From an uncultured Lachnospiraceae bacterium (GTDB taxonomy: Bacteria > Bacillota_A > Clostridia > Lachnospirales > Lachnospiraceae), in contig CAMMZE010000032.1 in the NCBI GenBank assembly GCA_946529195.1, positions 1 through 8,704 of the forward strand: 8,704 bases of DNA. The letters are read 5' to 3'. Of the stretch, positions 1 to 7,047 are shown in pieces. Below the pieces are notes generated by a model, which saw only the letters and a program-made list of their open reading frames with translations, was not told where the DNA came from and ran no database searches. The position numbers were made by a program, and so were the translations under genes. How positions within the stretch are numbered: the stretch's first letter is position 1; each line of letters starts with the position of its first letter.

Positions 1-771
1 GACCTCTCCGATCTCATCCGTGATTTCAGAAAGAGGCATGAATTCCCCATTCTCATAGTTCCTGCCGTAGACCAGATTCTTATCCTTAGGCAGTTTTTTC
101 GCATACTTTTTGCTTCTTTCCTTCTTTTCCTGTTCCTTTTGCAGCCTCTCCTGCTCAGATCCCTGCTCAGCCTCTTCCTGCTTCTGCAGTTTCTCATAAT
201 TGTCCATGATGCGGGCAACTGCTTCTTTTTCCGCAAGAATGGCTTCCTCTGCCGCACTGTCTGTCCTGGCTTCTTTTTCCGTGGAAATGATCTCTACTTC
301 AAGCCTTCTGTCAAAACGGTTCTGGAATACATCACGGAAATAAGAACTGAGCCAGTCTGCCTTCTGACGGAGGACAGGATTCTGCGGGATCCGGATCTCC
401 ATCTTCTCCTCGGCGGGGAACTGAATGTCAAGAGACCTTAAAATACTGCCGATGACACCGCTCTCCTGCTCCAGCTCCGCAATAAAGCTCTCCTTATAAG
501 CCTCATAGATGACAGAAGCCGTAAATTGATCCGAAAGATGATAATGGGGATTGAGCCTGATGTCGACATTGCCTGAAAACATCTGTCTTTTGATTTCCTT
601 CTCAACACGGAGAATATATCTCTCCGGAATCAGAAAATCATTTTCAACGTCAACGCGAAGTAACTGCCTGCTTTTGCAGGCAGTTACTTTACCGCAGGAG
701 GCAGACGCAAAAGCATCCGCCAGTTCTGCATCCAGTTTCAGATCCGGAAAGACTTCCAGAAACAGTTTCAT
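1..771 (-). CDS. polC: DNA polymerase III alpha subunit, PolC type (N-terminal 257 residues, truncated by window edge)
   Basis: PolC is the replicative DNA polymerase of low-GC Gram-positives and carries its own 3'-5' exonuclease. Only the first 257 codons are present; the gene runs off the left edge, so no catalytic residues are visible. The visible part fits the PolC N-terminal domain: a small basic segment (KVTACKSRQLLRV, residues 28-40), an LIPE/VEKEI segment (47-60), a second globular part ending in FRDVFQNRFDRRLEV (145-159), then a charged Glu/Lys/Gln-rich linker (about 165-226). VYGRN (234-238) and ITDEIGEV (250-257) are typical of the entry into the OB-fold. The ATG start lies 15 bases after the ispG stop, with a modest AAGGA-like ribosome site overlapping the end of ispG. 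Position at the end of the pyrH-frr-uppS-cdsA-dxr-rseP cluster agrees with the known Firmicute order. A perfect stem-loop lies within codons 28-38 (separate entry). Confidence 0.9.
   Translation of the reverse strand, partial: MKLFLEVFPDLKLDAELADAFASASCGKVTACKSRQLLRVDVENDFLIPERYILRVEKEIKRQMFSGNVDIRLNPHYHLSDQFTASVIYEAYKESFIAELEQESGVIGSILRSLDIQFPAEEKMEIRIPQNPVLRQKADWLSSYFRDVFQNRFDRRLEVEIISTEKEARTDSAAEEAILAEKEAVARIMDNYEKLQKQEEAEQGSEQERLQKEQEKKERSKKYAKKLPKDKNLVYGRNYENGEFMPLSEITDEIGEV
658..689 (-). repeat. Perfect 14-bp inverted repeat (stem-loop) inside polC
   Basis: The arms AAGTAACTGCCTGC and GCAGGCAGTTACTT are exact reverse complements and flank a 4-base loop (TTTT on the plus strand, AAAA in the polC mRNA). 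The element lies about 80 bases after the polC start, in codons 28-38, and encodes an ordinary-looking PolC segment. No T-run follows on either strand, so it is not a standard intrinsic terminator. A 14-bp perfect hairpin with a tetraloop is far from a chance expectation in a window of this size. Function unknown. Confidence 0.85.
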
Positions 772-786
772 TTATGATCCATCCTT

Positions 787-1845
787 TTATGAATTCCAGT
801 GATCAAGTTCATACTTTAATGTGCTCAGGAACTCGCTCTCCGGGATTTTCCGGATGATCTGACCCCTTCGGATCAGAAGTCCCTCGCCTTTGCCGCCGGC
901 TATGCCGATATCCGCCTCTTTTGCCTCTCCGGGGCCATTTACAACACAGCCCATCACGGCAACCTTGATATCCAGGTCATAGGCCTGTACCAGATTCTCT
1001 ACCTGACCGGCCAGTCCGATCAGATCGATCTGCGTCCTGCCGCAGGTCGGACAGGAAACCACTTCGATCCCGCCGCTGCGCATTCCCAGCGTCTTCAGGA
1101 TCATCTTTGCAGATTTGATCTCCTCCAGCGGATCCCCCGTCAGAGAGACCCGAATGGTATGTCCGATCCCTTCACTGAGCATGATCCCCAGTCCGATTGC
1201 GGACTTGATATTTCCGGAAAAGAGGGTTCCGGACTCTGTAATCCCCACATGAAGGGGATAATCGGTCTTTTCAGCGATCAGTCTGTATGCGTCAACGCAC
1301 ATGAGCACATCGGAGGATTTGATACTGATGACCAGATTGTCATAGCCCAGATCCTCGATCAGCTTTACCTTATCAAGTGCGCTTTCCACCAGTCCCTCTG
1401 CTGTTACACCGCCGTTTTTCTCCAGAATATGCTTTTCCAGAGATCCGCTGTTTACACCGACGCGGATGGGAATATCATATTCCCTGGCCTTATCCACAAC
1501 TGCCTTGACACGGTCTGTGGAACCGATGTTTCCGGGATTGATCCGGATCTTGTCTACGCCGTTTTCAATTGCTGCGATTGCCAGACGGTAATCAAAATGG
1601 ATATCTCCTACCAGAGGGATATGGATCTGTTTTTTGATTTCGGAAATGGCCTGGGCTGCCTCCATGGTCGGCACCGCAACGCGGATGATCTCACAGCCCG
1701 CTTCTTCCAGTGCCAGGATCTGTCTGACCGTCGCCTCTACGTTTTCTGTCTTTGTATTGCACATGGACTGTATGGCAACAGGATAATTGCCTCCGATCAT
1801 GCAGTCCCCGATACGAACCACTTTTGCTTTCGTTCTGTCTGTCAT
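787..1845 (-). CDS. ispG: 4-hydroxy-3-methylbut-2-en-1-yl diphosphate synthase (IspG/GcpE)
   Basis: IspG is the penultimate enzyme of the MEP pathway. It reduces methylerythritol cyclodiphosphate to HMBPP in the cytoplasm using a [4Fe-4S] cluster. The 352-residue protein has the short bacterial form: an N-terminal TIM-barrel domain (opening with [22 protein letters not shown] at about 80-89, RINPGNIG at 101-108) and a C-terminal iron-sulfur domain. The cluster ligands are visible as CPTCGRT (Cys265, Cys268) and GCVVNGPGE (Cys300, Glu307). The spacing matches Cys270/Cys273/Cys305/Glu312 of the E. coli enzyme. The ATG start lies 9 bases after the rseP stop, and its AGGAG ribosome site overlaps that stop codon, which suggests coupled translation. 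A second MEP gene, dxr, is two genes upstream. Placement between rseP and polC is common in Clostridia (from family knowledge). Confidence 0.97.
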   Translation of the reverse strand: MTDRTKAKVVRIGDCMIGGNYPVAIQSMCNTKTENVEATVRQILALEEAGCEIIRVAVPTMEAAQAISEIKKQIHIPLVGDIHFDYRLAIAAIENGVDKIRINPGNIGSTDRVKAVVDKAREYDIPIRVGVNSGSLEKHILEKNGGVTAEGLVESALDKVKLIEDLGYDNLVISIKSSDVLMCVDAYRLIAEKTDYPLHVGITESGTLFSGNIKSAIGLGIMLSEGIGHTIRVSLTGDPLEEIKSAKMILKTLGMRSGGIEVVSCPTCGRTQIDLIGLAGQVENLVQAYDLDIKVAVMGCVVNGPGEAKEADIGIAGGKGEGLLIRRGQIIRKIPESEFLSTLKYELDHWNS

Positions 1846-1854
1846 ATTTCACTC

Positions 1855-2889
1855 CTAATATCCGGCAATTCTGGCAAAATCATTAAACATTACAAGTACC
1901 ATGATGATCATGAGGATCACAAATCCCGCAAAATGAACCATGCCCTCTTTTTCTCTGTCGATTGGTTTCCCGCGAACTGCCTCCAGCAGCAGAAATACCA
2001 GTCTGCCGCCGTCAAGGGCCGGAATGGGCAGAAGGTTCATCACGCCAAGGTTGGCAGAAAGCAGCAGGATCAGATCGAGGATGGTCAGAATCACCGTCTT
2101 GAATCCGTATTGTACTGCATCGGAATAGCTGTCCCCGATCACCGTAAAGATCCCGACCGGACCGCTGATGTCTCTGGAACTGACCTTCCCTGCAATCAGC
2201 ATTTCCAGGCTCTTTATCACGACATTGATATTGGACTTGACTTCATAAAAAGCACTAACCAGAATGCCTGCAGGACCGGGGCGTTCAATAACGCCTCCCA
2301 CAATACCGATCCGGTAAAAGCCGTCATCATCCAGACGCGGGGTGACCGTTATTTCCTGCTTCTCGCCATCCCGCAGAACCGTCACATCGCAGCTCTTGCT
2401 CTGGTTGAGGGCGATATACATGCGGAAATCGCTGAAGGTATGTACAGATGTCCGGTCCACCTTCACAATCTTATCCCCGGCCTCAAAGCCGGCTTCCTGG
2501 GCGGGAGAATTGTCCATAACCTCCAGGATCTCTCCGGACATATATCCGCTTGCTCCAATGATGATCACGGCGCATATGAAGGCCATGATAAAATTGAAGA
2601 AGGGGCCGGCAAAGACCACAGCGATCCTCTGCCAGACCGGTCTGGAATTAAAGGATCCCTCTTCGCATTCTTCTGCAGAATCCTCTCCGCGCATCATGCA
2701 GGCGCCGCCGAGGGGCAAAGCGCGAATGGTAAACTCCGTGTCGCCTCTGGTAATCCCGGCAATCTTGGGCCCCATGCCGATGGCAAATTCCTCCACAACG
2801 ATCCCGCTCTTTCGCGCCACAATATAATGCCCGTATTCATGAAACAGCACGATAATGCCGAATACAAGCAGCGCGACTATGATTCTCAA
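1855..2889 (-). CDS. rseP: RIP metalloprotease RseP (site-2 protease, M50B)
   Basis: RseP/RasP is a zinc protease in the cytoplasmic membrane that cuts within membrane segments of anti-sigma factors and remnant signal peptides. The first membrane helix carries the zinc motif HEYGH (residues 17-21 from the start chosen here). A single PDZ domain follows at about 115-195 (SPAQEAGFEAGDKIVKVD), as usual for Firmicutes. The second conserved motif, NLLPIPALDGGR, supplies the third zinc ligand, Asp293. Further membrane helices lie at about 94-114 and near the C-terminus. The frame is open back to a GTG at 2898, but I prefer the TTG at 2889: AGGTGG sits 5 bases upstream, TTG overlaps the dxr stop as TTGA, and the protein then begins MRIIVALLVFG, the usual position relative to HExxH. 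The GTG start would add only three residues. The stop overlaps the ispG ribosome site. Confidence 0.95.
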   Translation of the reverse strand: MRIIVALLVFGIIVLFHEYGHYIVARKSGIVVEEFAIGMGPKIAGITRGDTEFTIRALPLGGACMMRGEDSAEECEEGSFNSRPVWQRIAVVFAGPFFNFIMAFICAVIIIGASGYMSGEILEVMDNSPAQEAGFEAGDKIVKVDRTSVHTFSDFRMYIALNQSKSCDVTVLRDGEKQEITVTPRLDDDGFYRIGIVGGVIERPGPAGILVSAFYEVKSNINVVIKSLEMLIAGKVSSRDISGPVGIFTVIGDSYSDAVQYGFKTVILTILDLILLLSANLGVMNLLPIPALDGGRLVFLLLEAVRGKPIDREKEGMVHFAGFVILMIIMVLVMFNDFARIAGY

Positions 2890-4037
2890 TGTTTCCACCT
2901 GCTCTCAATATATCTGTAGGTTTCTTTTTCCGTCTCCAGTATGTCCTCCAGCTGCGGATGCGCGACCAGCTTGTGCCTTGCCATACATTCTCCAATGATG
3001 TCGTAGATCTCCCAGAAACCGATTTTCTCGTGTAAGAAAAGATCGACAGCCTTTTCATTCGCCGCATTCATAACGGTAGGCATGCTTCCGCCTGTCCGAA
3101 TGGCATCGTATGCAAAGGCCGGTCCCTTAAATGTCTCCAGATCCGGTTTCTCAAAAGACAGATCCTGCACGGAAAACAGATCCAGCGGCTCTGTTCCAAG
3201 CGTTTTGCGGTCCGGATAAAAGAGGGCATACTGAATGGGAAGCCTCATATCAGGCGTACCGAGCTGCGCGATCACAGCATTGTCAGCAAACTCTACTGCA
3301 GAATGCACCACGCTCTGCGGATGCACCAGAATCTGGATCTGATCCGGCTCTACATCAAAGAGCCACTTTGCCTCTATCACTTCCAGTCCCTTATTGACCA
3401 TGGTAGCTGAATCGATGGTGATCTTTTTCCCCATGACCCAGTTGGGATGATGCAGGGCATCTGCAAGGCTGACATCACCCAGTTCACTACGCGTTTTGCC
3501 GCGGAAAGGACCGCCGGATGCGGTCAGAAGGATCCTGCGGATCTGCGACCTGCGGCTTCCCTGCAGAGACTGGAATATAGCGGAGTGCTCGCTGTCTACC
3601 GGCAGGATCTGCACGCCCCTGTCCGCTGCCTCCTTCATAACCAGATGTCCGGCTGTCACAAGAGTCTCTTTATTGGCCAGGGCAATGTCCTTGCCTGCCT
3701 TGATTGCTTCCAGTGTCGGGCGGATACCGATCATTCCGACAACCGCTGTCACGACAATATCTGTCTGCGGCAAGGTGACCGCTTCGATCATACCGTCCAT
3801 GCCGGACAAGATCCGGATCTCCATGTCTTTCAGCCGGAGCCGCAGCTCCTGTGCCTTCTCCTCATCCGCTACAGCGGCAACTGCAGGCCTGAACTGACGG
3901 ACCTGTTTTTCCAGCAGATCGATATTGGCCCCTGCGGTCAGCGCCGCTACAGTAAATTCCCCGGGGTGTCTGCTGATGACATCCAGTGTCTGTGTGCCAA
4001 TGGAACCGGTAGATCCCAGTATTGATATCGTTTTCAA
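2886..4037 (-). CDS. dxr: 1-deoxy-D-xylulose 5-phosphate reductoisomerase
   Basis: Dxr rearranges and reduces DXP to methylerythritol 4-phosphate with NADPH and a divalent metal, the committed step of the MEP isoprenoid pathway and the target of fosmidomycin. The full 383-residue protein shows the NADPH loop GSTGSIG (8-14), NKET (122-125), the metal site VDSEHSAIFQ (Asp148, Glu150), TASGGPFRG (Ser174), HHPNW (His197), and DSATMVNKGLEVIEA (Ser210, Asn215, Lys216, Glu219). All sit at a constant offset near the known E. coli residues. The start is TTG, not ATG: GGGAGG lies 6 bases upstream and the protein then begins MKTISILGSTGSIG as in the family. The gap to cdsA is 27 bases. The C-terminus overlaps the rseP start. 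Confidence 0.97.
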   Translation of the reverse strand: MKTISILGSTGSIGTQTLDVISRHPGEFTVAALTAGANIDLLEKQVRQFRPAVAAVADEEKAQELRLRLKDMEIRILSGMDGMIEAVTLPQTDIVVTAVVGMIGIRPTLEAIKAGKDIALANKETLVTAGHLVMKEAADRGVQILPVDSEHSAIFQSLQGSRRSQIRRILLTASGGPFRGKTRSELGDVSLADALHHPNWVMGKKITIDSATMVNKGLEVIEAKWLFDVEPDQIQILVHPQSVVHSAVEFADNAVIAQLGTPDMRLPIQYALFYPDRKTLGTEPLDLFSVQDLSFEKPDLETFKGPAFAYDAIRTGGSMPTVMNAANEKAVDLFLHEKIGFWEIYDIIGECMARHKLVAHPQLEDILETEKETYRYIESRWKH

Positions 4038-4064
4038 AATATGCCTCCCAAAGTTGAATCTAAT

Positions 4065-4868
4065 CTATGCGCCAAGCAGCACTGCAAGAATGAAGACAGC
4101 AGGCGCTGTAAACAGAATGCTGTCAAAACGGTCCAGGATACCTCCGTGGCCCGGGATCAGCTTTCCGTAGTCCTTGATCTGTGCGTCCCTCTTGATGGCG
4201 GAAGCGGCAAGATCGCCTACCACCGCAATCAGGGCACCGATACCGCAGATCAGCGTGCAGCCGGCAGCCGGCATGGCAAGGGAAGGAATATTTTTCCCAA
4301 ATACCAGACCGTAGATCAGGCCCAGCACAGCTGCGCCGGCAATGCCTCCTATGAAGCCTTCCACACTCTTTTTCGGACTCAGTACCGGAAACATCTTATG
4401 CTTGCCGATCAATACGCCTACACAGTATGCGCAGGTATCATTGCCCCATGCGCTGATAAATACCAGGGGAATGATCCACAAGCCGTCTGCCAGCATCCTG
4501 ACCTGATACAAAAATGACATGAGCAGGGCCACATATGCCAGTCCGGCGATCGCCGCAAAGGCATCCTGAGCCTTGAATCTGGGAAATGTGAAGACATAAA
4601 TCGACATGATAAAGATCGTACCGGCTGCCATGCCCATCATGGCCGCCCCGTCGACAGCAAAAAAGAGGAGCAGATAAAGAACTGCCCAGCCGCAGTATCC
4701 TGCAATTGCTGTCAGGCTTTTTTCCATTGCCAGAGCTCTGTAGTATTCAAATAATCCGATCAGGGAGATCGCTGCCGTAAAGAAAAAGAGAACATATCCC
4801 CCTGCAAGAATGGCGGCAATTGCAATCGCAAGCACGATCACACCGCTGATCAGTCTGGTCTTAAACAT
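4065..4868 (-). CDS. cdsA: Phosphatidate cytidylyltransferase (CDP-diacylglycerol synthase)
   Basis: CdsA makes CDP-diacylglycerol from phosphatidate and CTP, the precursor of phosphatidylglycerol and other phospholipids, in the cytoplasmic membrane. The 267-residue protein is strongly hydrophobic, with about seven or eight membrane segments (for example 8-40, 55-72, 77-93, 103-120, 171-190, 202-222 and 250-266). Conserved parts are WGNDTCAY (141-148), GKHKMFPVLSPKKSVEG (155-171) and the family signature SAIKRDAQIKDYGKLIPGHG (223-242), which continues through DRFDS at 246-250. The ATG follows the uppS stop by only 3 bases, and the best ribosome site (GGCGGGG) lies inside the last uppS codons, so translation is probably coupled. 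Length and order match the usual uppS-cdsA pair. Confidence 0.96.
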   Translation of the reverse strand: MFKTRLISGVIVLAIAIAAILAGGYVLFFFTAAISLIGLFEYYRALAMEKSLTAIAGYCGWAVLYLLLFFAVDGAAMMGMAAGTIFIMSIYVFTFPRFKAQDAFAAIAGLAYVALLMSFLYQVRMLADGLWIIPLVFISAWGNDTCAYCVGVLIGKHKMFPVLSPKKSVEGFIGGIAGAAVLGLIYGLVFGKNIPSLAMPAAGCTLICGIGALIAVVGDLAASAIKRDAQIKDYGKLIPGHGGILDRFDSILFTAPAVFILAVLLGA

Positions 4869-4871
4869 CGC

Positions 4872-5588
4872 TTATACCCCGCCATAGCGCCTGCTGCGGC
4901 CGGTATAGATCCGGATCGCGTTGATCAGCTCTTCCCTGTTAAAATCAGGCCAGAGCACAGGCGTAAATACAAACTCAGAATATGCCAGCTGCCAGAGCAT
5001 ATAGTTAGAGAGTCTCTCCTCCCCGCTGGTGCGGATCAGAAGATCCGGATCCGGCATCTCCGCGGTATCCAGATATGCAGAGAACATCTCCTCTGTAAAC
5101 TCCTCAGGGTCATGATGACCGTCTCTTACCATGCGTTTCATGGCACGGACCATCTCGTCCCTGCTGCCGTAATTCAAAGCAATGGTAAAGTGAAGGCCGG
5201 TATTGTATACAGACTCCCTCTCCAGATCATAGATCTCTTCCTGCATCTTCTGACTCAGGCCGCTGCGGTCCCCGATAAAACGAATCCGCATATTATTCTT
5301 CATGATCCGTCCCAGATAGTCTGTCAGATAATGATGAAAGAGGTCCATCAGGGTATCCACTTCATCCTGGGGTCTTTTCCAGTTCTCTGTCGAGAAGGCA
5401 TAGACTGTCAGATATTTGATCCCGATATCCCACGCATCCTCACAGATCTGCTCCAGTACTTCGGCTCCTTTCTTATGGCCGAATGTTCTGGGGCGGAACC
5501 TCTTTTTGGCCCATCTGCCGTTGCCGTCAAGAATAATAGCAACATGCTCAGGCACATTAAGCATTTCACCGTCTACTGATTTAAGCAT
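4872..5588 (-). CDS. uppS: Isoprenyl transferase (undecaprenyl diphosphate synthase, cis-type)
   Basis: UppS adds isopentenyl units in cis to farnesyl diphosphate to make undecaprenyl diphosphate, the lipid carrier for peptidoglycan and other wall polymers. The 238-residue protein has the catalytic motif AIILDGNGRWAKKR (Asp21) and, near the end, DLLIRTSGEERLSNYMLWQ (182-200) followed by AYSEFVF. This gives Arg186, Arg192 and Glu205, equivalent to Arg194, Arg200 and Glu213 of the E. coli enzyme. The ATG at 5588 has GGAGG 5 bases upstream; an internal ATG (Met9) is less well placed. The gene is preceded by a 68-base gap holding a strong stem-loop and followed at once by cdsA. Its substrate supply comes from the MEP pathway, two genes of which (dxr, ispG) share this operon. 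Confidence 0.96.
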   Translation of the reverse strand: MLKSVDGEMLNVPEHVAIILDGNGRWAKKRFRPRTFGHKKGAEVLEQICEDAWDIGIKYLTVYAFSTENWKRPQDEVDTLMDLFHHYLTDYLGRIMKNNMRIRFIGDRSGLSQKMQEEIYDLERESVYNTGLHFTIALNYGSRDEMVRAMKRMVRDGHHDPEEFTEEMFSAYLDTAEMPDPDLLIRTSGEERLSNYMLWQLAYSEFVFTPVLWPDFNREELINAIRIYTGRSRRYGGV

Positions 5589-5614
5589 TGTGTCCTCCGG
5601 TTTTCTATATACGC

Positions 5615-5644
5615 TGAAAGACTGCCGTCAGCGGCAGCCTTTCA
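5615..5644 (-). repeat. 13-bp stem-loop in the frr-uppS gap
   Basis: In the minus-strand RNA the gap can form TGAAAGGCTGCCG-CTGA-CGGCAGTCTTTCA, a 13-bp stem with one internal G-U pair and a 4-base loop. On the plus strand the same position is an A-C mismatch, so the structure is better in the operon mRNA than in an antisense RNA. No T-run follows (AGCGTATATAG comes next), so it is not a normal intrinsic terminator. It ends about 20 bases before the uppS ribosome site. An RNA-processing or stability element is a reasonable guess. Confidence 0.8.
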
Positions 5645-5656
5645 AACCAAGTATTT

Positions 5657-6214
5657 TTATACTGTCATGATTTCTTTGGTCTTTTCATCTACGGTCTTGT
5701 CGATCTTCTTGATAAAATCATCTGTCGATTTCTGAAGATCCTTTTCAAGATCTTTCTGCTCGTCTTCAGAGATCAGTTTATCTTTCAGCTGCTTTTTGAA
5801 GGTATCATTGCCATCCCTGCGGATGTTGCGGACAGCTACCTTGGCAGCTTCTCCCTTTTTCTTGATGTCTTTGGCAAGCTCTTTACGGCGTTCCTCTGTC
5901 AGTTCCGGAAATACAAGCCTGATAGCATGTCCGTCATTGGTCGGGGTAATGCCGATGTCAGAGGCAAGGATTGCTCTCTCGATTGCCTTGATCAGTTTGG
6001 GCTCCCAGGGCTGGATCACCAGTACTCTGGCTTCCGCAACAGAAATATTGCCGACCTGCTGGATCGGAGTCGGTGCCCCGTAATAGTCTACCTTGAGCTT
6101 GTCAAGCAGATGAGGATTGGCACGTCCCGCGCGGATATTCTGGTACTCTCTCTCCAGAGACTCCAGTGTCTTTGTCATCTTTGTTTCAAAGGGTTCCAGT
6201 TTTGCGTTGCTCAT
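5657..6214 (-). CDS. frr: Ribosome recycling factor
   Basis: RRF works with EF-G in the cytoplasm to split the post-termination ribosome. The 185-residue length is exactly typical. Domain II is marked by RAGRANPHLLDKLKVDYYG (about 28-46), followed by PIQQVGNISVAEARVLVIQPW. The long helices of domain I are seen in the C-terminal half (PELTEERRKELAKDIKKKGE and DEQKDLEKDLQKSTDDFIKKID). The ATG has AGGAGG 8 bases upstream and lies 23 bases after the pyrH stop. The pyrH-frr pair is one of the most conserved bacterial gene neighbourhoods. Confidence 0.98.
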   Translation of the reverse strand: MSNAKLEPFETKMTKTLESLEREYQNIRAGRANPHLLDKLKVDYYGAPTPIQQVGNISVAEARVLVIQPWEPKLIKAIERAILASDIGITPTNDGHAIRLVFPELTEERRKELAKDIKKKGEAAKVAVRNIRRDGNDTFKKQLKDKLISEDEQKDLEKDLQKSTDDFIKKIDKTVDEKTKEIMTV

Positions 6215-6237
6215 CGATCATACCTCCTGAACTGTTT

Positions 6238-6954
6238 CTATTTCTGCTCTACGGTAACATATGTTCCCGTGAACGTGCCGTAGAGAGTGTTTACAATACT
6301 ATTATCTTCATTTAACCCGAAAACAACCATGGGCATCTTATTTTCCATGCACATGATAGAGGATGTCAGGTCGATGACCTGAAGGCGCTGGTCTACAACC
6401 TCCTGTATGGAGATCGAATCATACTTGACTGCGTCCGGATTGGTATCGGGATCACTGTCATAAATGCCGTCAACCGACTTGGCCAGCAGGATGGCATCTG
6501 CCTCGATCTCCACGGCACGCAGAACGGTGCCGGTATCTGTGGAGAAATAAGGATGACCGGTTCCTCCGGCGAAAAATACGACCTTTCCCTCCTCCAGATC
6601 TCTCACTGCTTCCTCCTTGGAAAACAGGCTGGTGAATGCGCCGCAGACAAAAGGAGTATAAACCTTAGTCTTAAGCCCGATCGTCTTAAAGACTTCAGAA
6701 ACATAGATACAGTTCATCACCGTGCCCAGCATGCCGACCTGATCAGAACGTGTCCTCTCGATGATCTTGCTGCTGTTGCGGCCGCGCCAGAAATTGCCGC
6801 CGCCTGTCACGATAGCAACCTGTGTGCCTTTATCGACGATTTCCTTTACCTGACGGGCAACTGCCAGACAAGTCTCTTCGTCAAATCCAAAGCCTTTCCC
6901 TCCGGCGAGAGCCTCACCGCTGAGTTTCAGTAATATACGATGTAAATTGTCCAT
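6238..6954 (-). CDS. pyrH: UMP kinase
   Basis: PyrH phosphorylates UMP to UDP with ATP in pyrimidine nucleotide synthesis; it is a hexamer of the amino-acid-kinase fold. The 238-residue protein shows the ATP/phosphate motifs ILLKLSGEAL (7-16), VTGGGNFWRGR (49-59), DQVGMLGT (71-78), FFAGGTGHPYFSTDT (127-141) and DGIYDSDP (162-169). The ATG has AGGAGG 10 bases upstream, preceded by a small GC-rich hairpin. It is the first gene of the long operon in this window. In many Firmicutes rpsB and tsf precede it, but here the upstream neighbour is a serine acetyltransferase gene 93 bases away, so pyrH probably has its own promoter, joined by any read-through from upstream. Confidence 0.98.
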   Translation of the reverse strand: MDNLHRILLKLSGEALAGGKGFGFDEETCLAVARQVKEIVDKGTQVAIVTGGGNFWRGRNSSKIIERTRSDQVGMLGTVMNCIYVSEVFKTIGLKTKVYTPFVCGAFTSLFSKEEAVRDLEEGKVVFFAGGTGHPYFSTDTGTVLRAVEIEADAILLAKSVDGIYDSDPDTNPDAVKYDSISIQEVVDQRLQVIDLTSSIMCMENKMPMVVFGLNEDNSIVNTLYGTFTGTYVTVEQK

Positions 6955-6973
6955 AAGAGAAAAACCTCCTGTA

Positions 6974-6990
6974 AGCCGGTCCTGCCGGCT
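6974..6990 (-). promoter_or_regulatory. Small GC-rich hairpin before the pyrH ribosome site
   Basis: AGCCGG-CAGGA-CCGGCT forms a perfect 6-bp stem with a 5-base loop in the pyrH leader. Its base is only 3 bases from the AGGAGG ribosome site (6965-6970). No T-run follows directly, so it is not a terminator for the upstream gene. It could affect ribosome access or mRNA stability; this is inference. Confidence 0.5.
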
Positions 6991-7007
6991 GATATTCCGA
7001 TACTCCT

Positions 7008-7016
7008 ATCTTACCA
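7008..7016 (-). promoter_or_regulatory. Possible extended -10 promoter for the pyrH operon
   Basis: TGG-TAAGAT is an extended -10-like element (TGn plus TAnnnT), which would start transcription near 7001 and give a leader of about 46 bases. The -35 candidate at 17-base spacing (TGTTCA) matches the consensus poorly. The support is the extended -10 alone, plus the need for a promoter upstream of a conserved operon. Confidence 0.35.
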
Positions 7017-7047
7017 TATGTCAGACGATCTGAACAGATAAGAATCA

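Noticed and set aside
2632..2645. 14-base perfect palindrome CCAGACCGGTCTGG in rseP
   Set aside because: With no spacer, about one such palindrome per window of this size is expected by chance, and it encodes conserved protein sequence.
1159..2919. A 586-codon open frame on the plus strand across ispG and rseP
   Set aside because: It is antisense to two clearly recognised genes, has low-complexity His/Asp/Gln-rich translation and no recognisable domain. It is a by-product of codon bias in the real genes.
3447..4025. Long plus-strand open frames opposite dxr, and similar ones opposite cdsA, uppS, frr, pyrH and epsC
   Set aside because: All overlap well-supported minus-strand genes over their length and resemble no known protein.
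389..5050. Recurring ATCCGGAT-type sequences, such as near 389, 1541, 3811, 4909 and 5041
   Set aside because: They arise from repeated use of ATC (Ile), CGG (Arg) and GAT/GAC codons. They have no regular spacing or shared flanks.
7021..7033. Inverted repeat TCAGA-CGA-TCTGA after epsC as a terminator
   Set aside because: The stem has only 5 bp and no T-run follows in the direction of epsC transcription.
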